Below, piece after piece: positions 1 through 10,214 of a stretch of DNA of 64,000 bases; within the stretch, counting starts at the first letter, position 1; each line of letters starts with the position of its first letter. The position numbers and the translations under genes were made by a program. Origin of the DNA: Chromohalobacter nigrandesensis (GTDB taxonomy: Bacteria; Pseudomonadota; Gammaproteobacteria; Pseudomonadales; Halomonadaceae); NCBI RefSeq assembly GCF_023061285.1, contig NZ_JAKGAM010000003.1:1-64000 (forward strand). The letters are read 5' to 3'. The notes below the pieces were generated by a model that ran no database searches, was not told the origin of the DNA, and saw only the letters and a list, made by a program, of their open reading frames with translations.

Positions 1-59
1 AGGCCCACACGGATTGAACGCAAGGAGTTTTTTACACGAATGAAACATGGCGCTGCGCC

Positions 60-1256
60 CTACTCTAACGTCACCCGCGCGTAGCGTTTTTTACCCGCCT
101 GGATGACATAGCTCCGGCCGGTGGCGAGCATATGATCGCGTGCCACGACATCACCATCGACCTTGACGCGACCATTGCCCAGCATGTCCTTGGCCTGGGC
201 ACTGTTGTTGACCAATCCCGAGCGATTGAGCACCGCGGCGATAGGCGCCTGTTCGCCTTCGAAAGCCACGTCAACCTCCGGGAGGTCCTCCGGCAGCTCG
301 CCTTCCGCCAGTTGGTTGCCCGCCGACTTGTGTGCATTGGCAGCAGCTTCATCACCGTGATAACGCCCGATCAATTCGCGTGCCAGCTCCATCTTGATAT
401 CACGCGGATTGGCCCCGGACTCGATCGACTGACGAATGGTTTCGATGTCCTCGTTGGACTTGAGCGACAGCAGCTCGAAGTAACGCCACATCAGGCTATC
501 GGGCATCGACACCAGTTTGTTGAACATCACGCCCGGCGTATCGTCGACCCCCACATAGTTGCCCAGCGACTTGGACATCTTCTGTACGCCATCCAGCCCT
601 TCCAGCAGCGGCATGGTCATGACCACCTGCGGCGCTTGACCGAAATGCTTCTGGATCTCGCGCCCCATTAGCAAGTTGAACTTCTGATCGGTGCCACCCA
701 GCTCGATATCGGCCTCGAGCGCCACCGAGTCGTAGCCCTGTACCAGGGGATACAGGAACTCGTGAATCGAGATCGACTGGTTGGCCGTATAACGCTTCTC
801 GAAATCGTCGCGCTCCAGCATGCGTGCCACAGTGGACTGCGCCGCCAGCTCGATCATGTCGGCAGCGGAAAGCTGGCTCATCCACTCAGCGTTGAAGCGT
901 ACTTCGGTCAGCGCCGGGTCAAGGATCTTGAATACCTGCTCTTTATAGGTCTCCGCATTGGCCTTGACCTCTTCCTCGGTCAGCGGCTTGCGGGTGACGT
1001 TCTTCCCCGTAGGATCACCGATACGCCCCGTGAAGTCACCGATCAGGAACACGACCTGGTGGCCCAACTCCTGAAACTGACGCATCTTGGTGAGCAGTAC
1101 GCTATGCCCCAGGTGAAGGTCCGGTGCGGTAGGATCGAACCCCGCCTTGATGCGCAGCTTACGCCCGGACTCGAGCTTCTTTACCAACTCGTCTTCCAGC
1201 AGGATTTCATGGGTGCCACGCTTGAGCAGCGCCAGCGCATCGGCGACGTCGGTCAT
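60..1256 (-). CDS. tyrS: Tyrosine--tRNA ligase
   Basis: Cytoplasmic class I aminoacyl-tRNA synthetase that charges tRNA-Tyr with tyrosine. The 398-residue product has the HIGH-type motif HLGH at residues 48-51, KMSKS at 226-230, and an S4-type RNA-binding domain at the C-terminus ending in VTLE. The start chosen begins MTDVADAL; an in-frame start 36 bases upstream would add a tail of 12 residues not typical of the family. It is divergent from anmK, the same arrangement as in pseudomonads. The length and both catalytic motifs make the call secure. Confidence 0.97.
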   Translation of the reverse strand: MTDVADALALLKRGTHEILLEDELVKKLESGRKLRIKAGFDPTAPDLHLGHSVLLTKMRQFQELGHQVVFLIGDFTGRIGDPTGKNVTRKPLTEEEVKANAETYKEQVFKILDPALTEVRFNAEWMSQLSAADMIELAAQSTVARMLERDDFEKRYTANQSISIHEFLYPLVQGYDSVALEADIELGGTDQKFNLLMGREIQKHFGQAPQVVMTMPLLEGLDGVQKMSKSLGNYVGVDDTPGVMFNKLVSMPDSLMWRYFELLSLKSNEDIETIRQSIESGANPRDIKMELARELIGRYHGDEAAANAHKSAGNQLAEGELPEDLPEVDVAFEGEQAPIAAVLNRSGLVNNSAQAKDMLGNGRVKVDGDVVARDHMLATGRSYVIQAGKKRYARVTLE

Positions 1257-1355
1257 CGTATCCTTTCTCCGCAAATAGGGTGACTTGGGCAATAACAGGG
1301 GATGTTAGCATGACTCATCGACGGCGGTTGAGCGCCCTGGCACATGGAGATGCAC

Positions 1356-2471
1356 ATGCCCCTTTATATCGGTTTGATGTCCGGCACCAGCCTGGACGGC
1401 ATCGACGCCGCCCTGGTGCGTTGCGGCGAAGGCCGCCCAGAGTGGCTGGGCGCCACCGGCGTGCCCTTTCCCGCCGCGCTGCGCGAGGATTTGCTGGCCC
1501 TGTGTCTTGCCCGTGAGACCACCTTCGCGGAACTGGCCCGGCTAGAGGCCGCGTTCTGCGAACGTCAGGCCGAGGCGGTCAACCGCCTGCTCGCGGAGAC
1601 CGGCACCTCGCCTAGCGACATCGCCGCCGTCGGCAGCCACGGGCAGACCATCGAACATGCCCCCGAAGGCGTACCCCCGCATACCTACCAGCTCGACAAC
1701 CCCAGCCTGCTCGCTGAGCTGACCGGCTGCACGGTGGTCAGCGATTTTCGGCGCCGCGATATGGCCGCCGGCGGGCAAGCCGCACCGCTCGCGCCGGCCT
1801 TTCATGCCGCACTGTTCACCGCCCCCGAGCATATGCGCTTGATCCTCAATCTCGGTGGCATCGCCAACCTCACGCGTCTTCCGCCGAGCGGCGACTCCGC
1901 GCCCGTGCTCGGCTTCGACACCGGCCCCGCCAACATGCTGATGGATGCCTGGTGCCAGCGCCACCTGGGCCACGCCTACGACGCCGATGGCGCCTGGGCC
2001 GCCGGCGGTCACGTCGACGCGACCTTACTCTCGCGCCTCCTCGAAGATCCTTACTTCCGGCGCCCCCCGCCCAAGAGTACCGGGCGCGAGCATTTTCACC
2101 TCGACTGGCTGGCGACTCATCTCACGGGTAACGAAGCGCCCCAAGACGTTCAGGCGACACTCGCCGAGCTGACCGCTACCAGTATCGCCATGGCCATCGC
2201 CCAAGGCAGCGAACATTCGGACACGTATTGCGATGCGCTCATCCCCTGCGGGGGCGGCGCCCACAACACGGACCTGTTGGCGCGTCTACGTCGGCACGTC
2301 CCGGATATTCCGCTGACACCCTGCGAACGTTTCGGCTGGTCAGCGGACTGGCTGGAAGCCGGCGCCTTCGCCTGGCTTGCTCATCAGCGCCTCGTTCAAC
2401 GCCCCGGCAACCTGCCCGAGGTCACCGGCGCCCGTGGCCCCCGCGTGCTGGGCGGCCTGTATGCGCCATGA
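1356..2471 (+). CDS. anmK: Anhydro-N-acetylmuramic acid kinase
   Basis: Phosphorylates and opens 1,6-anhydro-MurNAc to MurNAc-6-phosphate in peptidoglycan recycling. The N-terminus carries the family motif GLMSGTSLDGID and further on the DTGPANML nucleotide/sugar-binding motif; about 371 residues matches the family. Three in-frame ATGs lie within 12 bases (1344, 1350, 1356). I chose the third because GGAG at 1346-1349 sits six bases upstream of it, and the protein then begins MPLYIGLMSGTS like its relatives. Its stop lies four bases from the stop of the convergent pilU. Confidence 0.95.
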   Translation: MPLYIGLMSGTSLDGIDAALVRCGEGRPEWLGATGVPFPAALREDLLALCLARETTFAELARLEAAFCERQAEAVNRLLAETGTSPSDIAAVGSHGQTIEHAPEGVPPHTYQLDNPSLLAELTGCTVVSDFRRRDMAAGGQAAPLAPAFHAALFTAPEHMRLILNLGGIANLTRLPPSGDSAPVLGFDTGPANMLMDAWCQRHLGHAYDADGAWAAGGHVDATLLSRLLEDPYFRRPPPKSTGREHFHLDWLATHLTGNEAPQDVQATLAELTATSIAMAIAQGSEHSDTYCDALIPCGGGAHNTDLLARLRRHVPDIPLTPCERFGWSADWLEAGAFAWLAHQRLVQRPGNLPEVTGARGPRVLGGLYAP

Positions 2472-2475
2472 AGGC

Positions 2476-3618
2476 TCATTCATCGTCGCCCTTCAGGGTG
2501 AAACGCTCGGCGGCATCGCTGGCCCGCGCCAGTTGCGGGCTATCGGCATCGCCGTAATCGATGCGCAACCGTAGGTCGTTGGCCGAGTCGGCATGCACCA
2601 GGGCCATCTTTTCGCTGATACGCCCTTGCCGATAGAGCGTGTATAGCGCCTGGTCGAAGGTCTGCATGCCCTGGTCGTGAGAACGCTGCATGACCTCCTT
2701 GAGGTCGTGAATCGCCCCCTTGCGGATCAGATCGCTGACCAGCGGCGAACGCAGCATCACCTCGACCGCCGCGCAGCGCCCCTCGCCATCCTCGCGCGGC
2801 AGCAAACGCTGGGCGACGATGGCCTGCAGATTGAGCGACAGGTCCATCCACACTTGTTCGTGGCGCTCGCTGGGGAAGAAATGCTGGATCCGCTCCAGCG
2901 CCTGGTTGGCGTTGTTGGCATGCAGCGTCGCCAGACATAGATGACCGGTCTCGGCAAACGTCAGCGCATGCTCCATGATTTCGCGCGAGCGAACCTCGCC
3001 GATCATGATCACATCGGGCGCCTGACGCAGCGCATTCTTGAGCGCCACCTCGAAGGACTCGGTATCGATGCCCACCTCGCGCTGATTGATGATCGCCCGG
3101 CCATGCGGATGAATGTATTCGATGGGGTCTTCAATGCTTATCACATGCCCGCCACTCGTCTGATTACGGTGCTGAATCATCGACGCCAGCGTGGTCGATT
3201 TGCCGCTGCCCGTGCCACCGACGATGAACACCAGACCGCGCTTGCGATTGACCAGCTCGCTCAGGGCCTCCGGCAACGCCAGGCTCGCCAGATCGGGAAT
3301 GTCGAAGGCGATGCGGCGCACGACCATCGCCATCTGGCTACGCTGGTAGAAGGCACTCACGCGAAAGCGTCCCTTGCCTTGCAGGCTGAGCGCGAAATTG
3401 GCCTCGCGTTCGGCCTCGAAACGCTCACCGACGCCCTGCGGCAGCGCCGCCGAGACCAGCTCGCGCACCTGCGCCACCGACATCGCCTGCTCGCCCAGCG
3501 TGACCAGCTCGCCGTCGATCTTGAGACTCGGCGGCGCACCGGTGGAGACCAGCAGGTCGGAGGCCTGCTTGTCGAGCATGATGTCCAGCAGTTGCGTCAG
3601 CCATTCGTATGGCGTCAT
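2476..3618 (-). CDS. pilU: Type IV pilus retraction ATPase PilU
   Basis: Cytoplasmic hexameric ATPase that assists PilT in retracting type IV pili. The roughly 380-residue protein has the GspE/PilT fold with Walker A GGTGSGKS at residues 134-141 and the IGEVRSREIMEHAL Walker B region. The Walker A context and the C-terminal NDLRLR segment resemble PilU rather than PilT. The start MTPYEWLTQ is preceded by AAGGAG eight bases away; a longer frame start 42 bases upstream has no such site and overlaps pilT. It follows pilT with a 38-base gap, so the two are probably co-transcribed. Confidence 0.94.
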   Translation of the reverse strand: MTPYEWLTQLLDIMLDKQASDLLVSTGAPPSLKIDGELVTLGEQAMSVAQVRELVSAALPQGVGERFEAEREANFALSLQGKGRFRVSAFYQRSQMAMVVRRIAFDIPDLASLALPEALSELVNRKRGLVFIVGGTGSGKSTTLASMIQHRNQTSGGHVISIEDPIEYIHPHGRAIINQREVGIDTESFEVALKNALRQAPDVIMIGEVRSREIMEHALTFAETGHLCLATLHANNANQALERIQHFFPSERHEQVWMDLSLNLQAIVAQRLLPREDGEGRCAAVEVMLRSPLVSDLIRKGAIHDLKEVMQRSHDQGMQTFDQALYTLYRQGRISEKMALVHADSANDLRLRIDYGDADSPQLARASDAAERFTLKGDDE

Positions 3619-3656
3619 CTCGCGTTCTCCTTCGCGACCGTCGATTGGTGCCCGGC

Positions 3657-4697
3657 TCACACGCCCAGCACGCGCCCATCCTTCGCCTTGGCCTGTGCCT
3701 CGGCACGCGAGACGACCCCCTGCGACACCAGACGCGAAAGCGCCGCATCCAGGGTCTGCATGCCCAGGCTGCCGCCGGTCTGGATAGAGGAATACATCTG
3801 CGCCAGCTTGTTCTCGCGGATCAGGTTACGCACTGCCGCACTGGCCACCAGGATCTCGTGGGCCGCCACACGCCCGCCGCCTTCACGCTTGAGCAGCACC
3901 TGCGAGATGACCCCCTGCAGCGACTCGGACAACATCGAACGCACCATGCTTTTCTCATCGCCCGGGAATACATCGATGATGCGATCCACGGTCTTGGCCG
4001 CCGAGGTGGTGTGCAAGGTACCGAACACCAGATGCCCGGTTTCGGCGGCAGTCAACGCCAGGCGGATGGTTTCCAGGTCGCGCAGCTCGCCGACCAGGAT
4101 CACGTCGGGGTCCTCACGCAACGCCGAGCGCAACGCCGTGGCGAAGCTACGCGTATCGCGATGCAACTCGCGCTGATTGACGAGACTGCGCTTGCTGCGA
4201 TGCACGAACTCCACCGGGTCCTCGATGGTCAGCACATGCTGATAGTAGTTTTCGTTGACGTAGTCGATCATCGCCGCCAAGGTCGTACTCTTGCCCGACC
4301 CGGTCGGCCCCGTCACCAGCACCAGCCCGCGCGGCAGTGAGGCCAGGCGACGAAACGCTTCGCCCAGGTCCAGGTCGTCGAGGGTAAGCACCTCGCTGGG
4401 AATGGTACGAAAGACGGCGCCCGCGCCGCGCCCCTGATGGAAGACGTTGACACGAAAGCGCGCCACGCCCGGCACTTCGAACGAGAAATCATGCTCGAGC
4501 GCCTCTTCGTAGTCGCGGCGCTGCTGATCGTTCATGATCGCATAGATCAACTTGCGAACATCACGGTCCTCGAGCGGCTCCACGTTGAGCCGGCGAATGT
4601 CGCCGTCGACGCGAATCATCGGCGGCAAACCGGCGGACAGATGCAGATCGGACGCCTTCTGCTTTGCCGAGAACGCCAGCAATTCGATAATATCCAT
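3657..4697 (-). CDS. pilT: Type IV pilus retraction ATPase PilT
   Basis: Motor for pilus disassembly, twitching motility and DNA uptake. The 346-residue product starts MDIIELLAFSAKQ, the usual PilT opening. It has Walker A GPTGSGKS at residues 130-137, the conserved LREDPDVILVGE Walker B block, and a C-terminal VRNLIRE segment corresponding to the AIRNLIRE motif needed for retraction. It is divergent from the YggS gene with only 34 bases between the starts, so the two promoters must lie within or very near the opposite coding sequence. pilU lies directly downstream. Confidence 0.96.
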   Translation of the reverse strand: MDIIELLAFSAKQKASDLHLSAGLPPMIRVDGDIRRLNVEPLEDRDVRKLIYAIMNDQQRRDYEEALEHDFSFEVPGVARFRVNVFHQGRGAGAVFRTIPSEVLTLDDLDLGEAFRRLASLPRGLVLVTGPTGSGKSTTLAAMIDYVNENYYQHVLTIEDPVEFVHRSKRSLVNQRELHRDTRSFATALRSALREDPDVILVGELRDLETIRLALTAAETGHLVFGTLHTTSAAKTVDRIIDVFPGDEKSMVRSMLSESLQGVISQVLLKREGGGRVAAHEILVASAAVRNLIRENKLAQMYSSIQTGGSLGMQTLDAALSRLVSQGVVSRAEAQAKAKDGRVLGV

Positions 4698-4731
4698 GCA
4701 TTTCTCTCGCTCGCAGACAGGGTTTCCCAGT

Positions 4732-5439
4732 ATGCCAGATGTCACCATCGCCGAATCCCTCGAACGCGCTCGCCAGCGTTTGACCCGCGCCCTGGCGAGC
4801 GCGGGGCGTGACAGCGAAGACGCTTGTCTGCTGGCCGTGAGCAAGACGCACCCTGCGGCGAGTGTGCGCCAGGCCTTCGCAGCGGGGCAGCGCGCCTTCG
4901 GCGAGAACTATCTTCAGGAAGCGCTCGACAAACAGGCCTCGCTGGACGATCTCGAGGGTATCGTCTGGCATTTCATCGGTCCTTTGCAATCCAACAAGAC
5001 CCGCGCGGTGGCCGAGCACTTCCAGTGGGTGCATACCATCGACCGCGAGCGCATCGCCACACGCCTCGACGCGCAGCGCCCGGCGGCGCTGGGGCCGTTG
5101 GATATCTGCCTACAGGTCAACGTCAGCGGCGAAACCAGCAAATCCGGCGTCTCGCCCGAGGCGCTGCCGGCGCTGGCCGACGCCGTGATCGCGCTGCCAC
5201 ACCTGCGGCTACGCGGCTTGATGGCACTACCCGCGCCAAGCGACGACCCCACCGCCCAGCGGCGCCCCTTCGCCGAGCTGCGCACCTTGCTCGAAACGCT
5301 CCGCCAGCGACACCCCCAGGCGCCCCTGGATACCTTATCGATGGGCATGAGCGGCGATCTCGAGGCCGCCATCCTCGAAGGCGCCACTCTGGTCCGTCTG
5401 GGTACGGCCATTTTCGGGCAGCGCGCGCCGCACCCCTGA
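4732..5439 (+). CDS. YggS family pyridoxal-phosphate homeostasis protein
   Basis: PLP-binding protein of the YggS/PROSC (PLPBP) family, with a single TIM-barrel domain similar to the alanine racemase N-terminal domain. It has no known catalytic activity and buffers PLP levels in the cytoplasm. Visible signatures are AVSKTHP, containing the PLP lysine, then GENYLQEA, HFIGPLQSNKTR and the C-terminal SMGMSGDLEAAI phosphate-binding loop. The start MPDVTIAES gives 235 residues, normal for the family. It lies 50 bases before proC, an association conserved across many bacteria. Confidence 0.94.
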   Translation: MPDVTIAESLERARQRLTRALASAGRDSEDACLLAVSKTHPAASVRQAFAAGQRAFGENYLQEALDKQASLDDLEGIVWHFIGPLQSNKTRAVAEHFQWVHTIDRERIATRLDAQRPAALGPLDICLQVNVSGETSKSGVSPEALPALADAVIALPHLRLRGLMALPAPSDDPTAQRRPFAELRTLLETLRQRHPQAPLDTLSMGMSGDLEAAILEGATLVRLGTAIFGQRAPHP

Positions 5440-5489
5440 TCGCCTTGCCCCTAACCCCATTGTTTCGCCGCGACACTTCAGGAGACATC

Positions 5490-6314
5490 ATGACAAGCCA
5501 AGTCACATTCATCGGCGCCGGGAACATGGCCAGCGCCATTTTCGGCGGCATGATCGAAGGCGGCTATCCCGCCGAGGCCATCACTGCCACCGCGCGCGGC
5601 GCCCAGACACTCGACGCGCTCGCCTCACGCTATGGTGTCAACACCACATCCGACAACAACGCCGCCGTCGAACACGCGGATGTCGTGGTCCTGGCCGTCA
5701 AACCGCAGGTCATGCGCGAGGTATGTCAGGAATTGCACGATAGCGTGCAGCGTCGGCGTCCACTGATCGTCTCCGTGGCCGCCGGCCTGAGTGCCGAGAC
5801 GTTGGATACTTGGCTGGGCGGTGACATGGCCGTGATCCGCTGCATGCCCAACACGCCTAGCCTGGTCGGTCAGGGTGCCGCAGGGCTTTACGCCAACGCC
5901 CGCGTCAGCGAGGAACAGAAGCAGCTGGCTACCTCGTTGCTGGAAGCCGTGGGACTCGTCGAGTGGGTCGCCGACGAGACACTTCTCGAGGCGGTCACGG
6001 CCGTGTCGGGCAGCGGTCCGGCGTATTTCTTCCTGATCATGGAAGCCCTCGAGGACGCCGGCAAGAAGCTCGGCCTGCCCGCCGACAGTGCTCGTCGCCT
6101 GGCCCTGCAAACCGCCTACGGCGCGGCCAGCATGGCCCGCGAAAGCGAATTCGAGCCCGCTGAATTGCGCCGCCGCGTGACCTCGCCCAACGGCACCACC
6201 GAACGCGCCATCAATAGCTTCGAGGACGACGGCCTGCGTCGGCTATTCGAAAACGCCACGCAAGCCTGCGCGACACGCGCCCGTGAACTGGCCGACGAAC
6301 TGAGCCGCGACTGA
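5490..6314 (+). CDS. proC: Pyrroline-5-carboxylate reductase
   Basis: Last step of proline synthesis: NAD(P)H-dependent reduction of pyrroline-5-carboxylate to proline. The start MTSQVTFIGAGNMAS contains the GxGxxA dinucleotide-binding loop at about residues 8-13 and is preceded by AGGAG. The C-terminal half has the dimerisation and substrate motif AVSGSGPAYFF and ends in the RRRVTSPNGTTE signature. At 274 residues it is full length. It lies in a conserved yggS-proC-yggT string. Proline is also a compatible solute in halophiles, but nothing here shows osmotic regulation. Confidence 0.96.
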   Translation: MTSQVTFIGAGNMASAIFGGMIEGGYPAEAITATARGAQTLDALASRYGVNTTSDNNAAVEHADVVVLAVKPQVMREVCQELHDSVQRRRPLIVSVAAGLSAETLDTWLGGDMAVIRCMPNTPSLVGQGAAGLYANARVSEEQKQLATSLLEAVGLVEWVADETLLEAVTAVSGSGPAYFFLIMEALEDAGKKLGLPADSARRLALQTAYGAASMARESEFEPAELRRRVTSPNGTTERAINSFEDDGLRRLFENATQACATRARELADELSRD

Positions 6315-6348
6315 ATTCCCCTTCACCCATTCGATACGGAGGAGCCCC

Positions 6349-6939
6349 ATGGGCAGCCAAATGGGAAGCGCCGGCTTGATGCTGGTCAACACGCTAATCA
6401 ATGTGTATCTGTTCGTCCTGATGCTGCGCTTTCTGCTGCAGTTCTCGCGCGCCGATTATTACAACCCCGTCAGCCAGGCGGTGATCAAGGCCACGCGTCC
6501 GGTGGTCGCGCCCTTGCAGCGAATCTTCCGTCCGCGTGGGCGTTTCGATCCCGCCTCGCTGGTCGCGGGCCTGCTGCTCAAGGGCATCACCATCTTCGTG
6601 CTGCTCAAGCTCGCCGGCATCGGTATGCCGCCGATTCAGGGTGTGCTGGTGGCGGCACTGGCCGGGGTGTTGAGCGCGATTCTCGACATCTATTTCTTCG
6701 CCCTGATCATCATGATCATTCTCAGTTGGGTCGCGCCGCAGGCCAGCCATCCCGGCGCCATTCTCGTCCACCAACTGGTCGAGCCGATCATGGCACCGGT
6801 GCGTAAGGTCATCCCCCCGCTGGGCATGATCGACCTGTCACCCATCGTGGTGTTCATCGCCATCAGCCTGATCGACAGTCTTGTCGTCGGCGCCCTGGCC
6901 CGTGCGGCAGGATTGCCCGGCATGCTGGTAGGCTTCTGA
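6349..6939 (+). CDS. YggT family integral membrane protein
   Basis: Small inner-membrane protein of 196 residues with two tandem YggT domains, each a pair of hydrophobic helices followed by an NPV or P-rich loop: YYNPVSQAVIKATRPVVAPLQR in the first half and the equivalent HPGAILVHQLVEPIMAPVRKV in the second. The family's function is not firmly established; links to osmotic stress and to membrane protein assembly have been proposed. It follows proC by 34 bases, with GGAG upstream of the start, and precedes metX. Confidence 0.9.
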   Translation: MGSQMGSAGLMLVNTLINVYLFVLMLRFLLQFSRADYYNPVSQAVIKATRPVVAPLQRIFRPRGRFDPASLVAGLLLKGITIFVLLKLAGIGMPPIQGVLVAALAGVLSAILDIYFFALIIMIILSWVAPQASHPGAILVHQLVEPIMAPVRKVIPPLGMIDLSPIVVFIAISLIDSLVVGALARAAGLPGMLVGF

Positions 6940-6999
6940 ACATTCACGATCCTGGCGCTGGCGCGCGCCCCACGCTGGACACGGAAACCGACACATACG

Positions 7000-8160
7000 A
7001 TGCCCGATACGCTACCTCCCGACTCAGTCGGACTGGTCACGCCGCAAACGGCGCACTTCGATACCCCGCTGGCACTGGCCGGCGGCAAGACGCTGTCCGA
7101 TTACACGCTGGTCTACGAGACGTATGGCACGCTCAACGCCGAACGCAACAACGCGGTGCTGATCTGCCATGCGCTTTCCGGCCATCATCACGCGGCAGGC
7201 TTCCATAGCATGGAAGATCGCAAGCCCGGCTGGTGGGACGCCTATATCGGCCCCGGCAAGGCGATCGATACCGAGCGCTTCTTCGTCATTTCGCTCAACA
7301 ACCTCGGTGGCTGCCACGGCAGTACCGGCCCCGCCTCGACCAACCCCGAGACTCAGCGCGCCTGGGGTCCGGCATTTCCAGTCCTGACGGTGGCCGACTG
7401 GGTGCATAGCCAGGCACGTCTGGCCGATCGACTGGGCATCGAGCGCTTCGCCGCCGTGGTCGGCGGCAGCCTCGGCGGCATGCAGGTGTTGCAATGGACG
7501 ATGGCGTATCCCGAGCGCATCGCCAATGCCGTGGTCATCGCCGCCACGCCGCGCCTCTCGGCGCAGAATATCGCCTTCAACGAGGTCGCCCGCCAGGCGA
7601 TCCGCTCGGATCCCGATTTCCATGACGGCTGGTATGAGGAGCACGGCACAGTGCCCAAGCGCGGGCTCAAGCTGGCCCGCATGATCGGCCATATTACCTA
7701 TCTGTCCGAGCATTCGATGGGCGCCAAGTTCGGCCGCGATCTGCGTACCGATCAGCTCAACTTCGGCTATGACGTGGAATTCCAGGTCGAATCGTACCTG
7801 CGCCACCAGGGCGATACGTTTTCCACCAGCTTCGATGCCAACACCTACCTGCTGATGACCAAGGCGCTGGATTACTTCGACCCGGCCGCTCTGCACGGCG
7901 GCGATCTGGCTGCGGCGCTGGCGCCGGCGCAATGCCCATTCCTGGTGGTCAGTTTTACCACCGACTGGCGTTTCGCGCCGCCGCGTTCGCGCGAGCTGGT
8001 CGACGCCCTGATGCGCGCCGACAAGACCGTCAGCTACGCCAGCATCGACTCGCCCCACGGCCACGATGCATTCCTGCTGCCGCATCCACGTTACAAAGCG
8101 GTGTTCGGTGGTTTCATGCGTCGCGTCGCCCGCGACCTGCAGCTCGAGGAGACGACCTGA
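7000..8160 (+). CDS. metX: Homoserine O-acyltransferase MetX
   Basis: Alpha/beta-hydrolase-fold enzyme that acylates the hydroxyl of homoserine, the first committed step of methionine synthesis. The nucleophile elbow GGSLGGMQ places the catalytic serine at about residue 157, and the C-terminal [10 protein letters not shown] supplies the histidine. The 386-residue length fits MetX. Whether the acyl donor is acetyl-CoA or succinyl-CoA cannot be told by eye; gammaproteobacterial MetX proteins paired with MetW are often succinyltransferases. Its stop overlaps the metW start as TGATG, implying translational coupling. Confidence 0.95.
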   Translation: MPDTLPPDSVGLVTPQTAHFDTPLALAGGKTLSDYTLVYETYGTLNAERNNAVLICHALSGHHHAAGFHSMEDRKPGWWDAYIGPGKAIDTERFFVISLNNLGGCHGSTGPASTNPETQRAWGPAFPVLTVADWVHSQARLADRLGIERFAAVVGGSLGGMQVLQWTMAYPERIANAVVIAATPRLSAQNIAFNEVARQAIRSDPDFHDGWYEEHGTVPKRGLKLARMIGHITYLSEHSMGAKFGRDLRTDQLNFGYDVEFQVESYLRHQGDTFSTSFDANTYLLMTKALDYFDPAALHGGDLAAALAPAQCPFLVVSFTTDWRFAPPRSRELVDALMRADKTVSYASIDSPHGHDAFLLPHPRYKAVFGGFMRRVARDLQLEETT

Positions 8161-8759
8161 TGCGTGCCGATCTCAAATTGATCCACGACTGGGTGCCGCA
8201 AGGCGCGCGCGTACTCGACCTGGGCTGCGGCGACGGCGAGTTGCTTGCCGCCCTGGCGCGTGACAAGCAGGTCGTCGGCTACGGCCTGGAGATCGATCCC
8301 GATGGCATCACTGCCTGCATAGAGCGCGGGGTCAGCGTCATCGAGCAGGACATCGACGACGGCCTGAGCAACGTCGACGACGATGCCTATGACTTGGTGA
8401 TCATGACCCAGGCACTTCAGGCCTTGCAGCGCCCGGACCGCACCCTCGACGAAATGCTGCGCGTGGGCCGGGAATGCATCATCGCCTTCCCTAACTTCGC
8501 CTACTGGCGCCACCGTCTTTATCTTGGCATTCAGGGTCGCATGCCGGTGTCCAAGTCGCTGCCCCACGCCTGGTACGACACGCCCAACATTCATCTATCG
8601 ACGTTCCGCGACTTCGGCCAGCTATGCCGCGACAAAGGCCTGACCATCGTCGATCAACGCGTCGGCAACGGCGATCATGAGCCGCATTGGAGCTCGCGAC
8701 TGTGGCCCAACCTGTGCGGGGAAACGGCGATCTTCCGTGTCACGCGCGCCTCACGCTGA
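8160..8759 (+). CDS. metW: Methionine biosynthesis protein MetW
   Basis: SAM-methyltransferase-fold protein of 199 residues that accompanies MetX and is needed for full homoserine acyltransferase activity in several proteobacteria. The opening [27 protein letters not shown] contains the glycine-rich SAM loop DLGCGDG. The C-terminal part has the MetW-typical PNFAYWRHR and LPHAWYDTPNIHLST segments. The start codon shares one base with the metX stop. The gene ends one base from the convergent sfsA stop, leaving no room for a separate terminator. Confidence 0.95.
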   Translation: MRADLKLIHDWVPQGARVLDLGCGDGELLAALARDKQVVGYGLEIDPDGITACIERGVSVIEQDIDDGLSNVDDDAYDLVIMTQALQALQRPDRTLDEMLRVGRECIIAFPNFAYWRHRLYLGIQGRMPVSKSLPHAWYDTPNIHLSTFRDFGQLCRDKGLTIVDQRVGNGDHEPHWSSRLWPNLCGETAIFRVTRASR

Positions 8760-8760
8760 C

Positions 8761-9507
8761 TCAAGCACTCGGCGGCAGCCGTTCGAGATCCACCGGCAAC
8801 CGCCGGGTCAGCATCGCCTCGCAGGGCGCGCCGCCCGCATCCCGGGTGACGCTGACGCCATATGCCAGCACCTCGACCCCCTGGGCGGCGACGCGACGTA
8901 GCGTCTCGGCATAGGCCGGATCGAGATGCGCGGCCGGCGCCACTGCGTCGATCCCGGTATGTGCCACACAAAAAAGGAGCACCGCGCGTTCGCCCAGCGC
9001 AACCCGCGCCGCCAGGCTCTCCAGGTGCCGGCGACCGCGCTCGCTGACCGAGTCGGGGAAATAGCCATGGCCGTCGTCTTCACGCAGCGTCACCTGCTTG
9101 ACTTCGACATGGGTCGTTTGCCGCGCCTCGGTGAGGCGAAAATCGAGCCGTGCGCCTTCGACCTTGGCCTCCCGCTTGAGCGTCGTATACCCCGCCAGCT
9201 CGGCGATACGCCCCGCCCGCAGCGCCTCCTCGACCCACGCATTGGCGCGCCCGGTGTGCACCGAGGCCAGCGCCGGTGCTGCGCCGGGCGTGGGCAGCTC
9301 GATCCATTCCCAGGTCCACGCCAGCTTGCGCGCGGGATTACGACTCGGCGAGAGCCAGACGCGACACCCGGGGACGTTGACCGCGCGCATGGAGCCGGTA
9401 TTGGGACAATGCGCGACCACCTCCTCACCCGATGCCAATCGCACATCGGCCAGAAAACGCTTGTAGCGACGCACCAGAATACCGGGCGTCAGTTGCGTGT
9501 ATTCCAT
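8761..9507 (-). CDS. sfsA: Sugar fermentation stimulation protein SfsA
   Basis: The 248-residue SfsA family protein has the N-terminal OB-like DNA-binding region (LVRRYKRFLADVRL, then HCPNTGSM) and the C-terminal nuclease-like region with VEVKQVTL and FPDSVSERGRRHL. In Escherichia coli SfsA affects maltose metabolism and binds DNA nonspecifically; its biochemical role is not settled. It is divergent from dksA across a 246-base intergenic region that presumably holds both promoters. The sfsA-dksA neighbourhood is conserved in gammaproteobacteria. Confidence 0.94.
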   Translation of the reverse strand: MEYTQLTPGILVRRYKRFLADVRLASGEEVVAHCPNTGSMRAVNVPGCRVWLSPSRNPARKLAWTWEWIELPTPGAAPALASVHTGRANAWVEEALRAGRIAELAGYTTLKREAKVEGARLDFRLTEARQTTHVEVKQVTLREDDGHGYFPDSVSERGRRHLESLAARVALGERAVLLFCVAHTGIDAVAPAAHLDPAYAETLRRVAAQGVEVLAYGVSVTRDAGGAPCEAMLTRRLPVDLERLPPSA

Positions 9508-9753
9508 CTTTCCCTCTTGGATCGCGAATACGTCACACCGCAGGACAAAAAATCACATTTTCGCCAGAGCGGCCGCATGACCGCGAACGCGCGCGCTCCA
9601 GCACCTTGACCGAGATCGGAAAGCGCTATTTTGTCGCCGAGAATGGTTGCAAAGCCTGCATTTTTCCGCTAAATAAGCAAGGCTTCGGGCGGGCGCCCAA
9701 GTCCTACCCTGGCCAGGCATCGGCCCAAGTCACTTGCGTAATGAGGCAGTCCC

Positions 9754-10191
9754 ATGCCAGTAGCGGAAATCAAATCGGAAGCGCCGAAGAAATTCACCCC
9801 GTATGACCCGGCGCCGGGTGAAGAATACATGAACGAGCAGCAGCTCGCGCACTTCCGCCAAATCCTGCTCATCTGGAAACAGGAGCTCATGGAAGAGGTG
9901 GATCGCACGGTGCGCCACCTGCAGGAAGAAGCCAACAACTTCGCCGACCCGGCCGACCGTGCCACTCAGGAAGAAGGCTTCAATCTGGAATTGCGTACCC
10001 GCGACCGTGAGCGCAAGCTTCTCAAGAAGATCAACGAGACCATCGAAAATATCGATGAGGATGACTACGGCTTCTGTGAAGCCTGCGGCGTCGAGATCGG
10101 CATTCGCCGCCTCGAGGCTCGCCCCACCGCCACGCTCTGCGTCGACTGCAAGACGCTGTCGGAGCTCAAGGAAAAGCAACTCGGCGGCTGA
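9754..10191 (+). CDS. dksA: RNA polymerase-binding transcription factor DksA
   Basis: Binds the secondary channel of RNA polymerase and, with ppGpp, adjusts transcription of rRNA and amino-acid genes. The 145-residue protein has a long coiled coil (residues about 30-105, including NFADPADRATQEE with the tip acidic residues) followed by a four-cysteine zinc finger (CEAC ... CVDC) and the C-terminal helix. The start MPVAEIKSE is usual for the family. A GC-rich hairpin follows the stop, and gluQ starts 71 bases later, as in most gammaproteobacteria. Confidence 0.97.
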   Translation: MPVAEIKSEAPKKFTPYDPAPGEEYMNEQQLAHFRQILLIWKQELMEEVDRTVRHLQEEANNFADPADRATQEEGFNLELRTRDRERKLLKKINETIENIDEDDYGFCEACGVEIGIRRLEARPTATLCVDCKTLSELKEKQLGG

Positions 10192-10214
10192 TGCCGTTTA
10201 TTAATACTCTATCG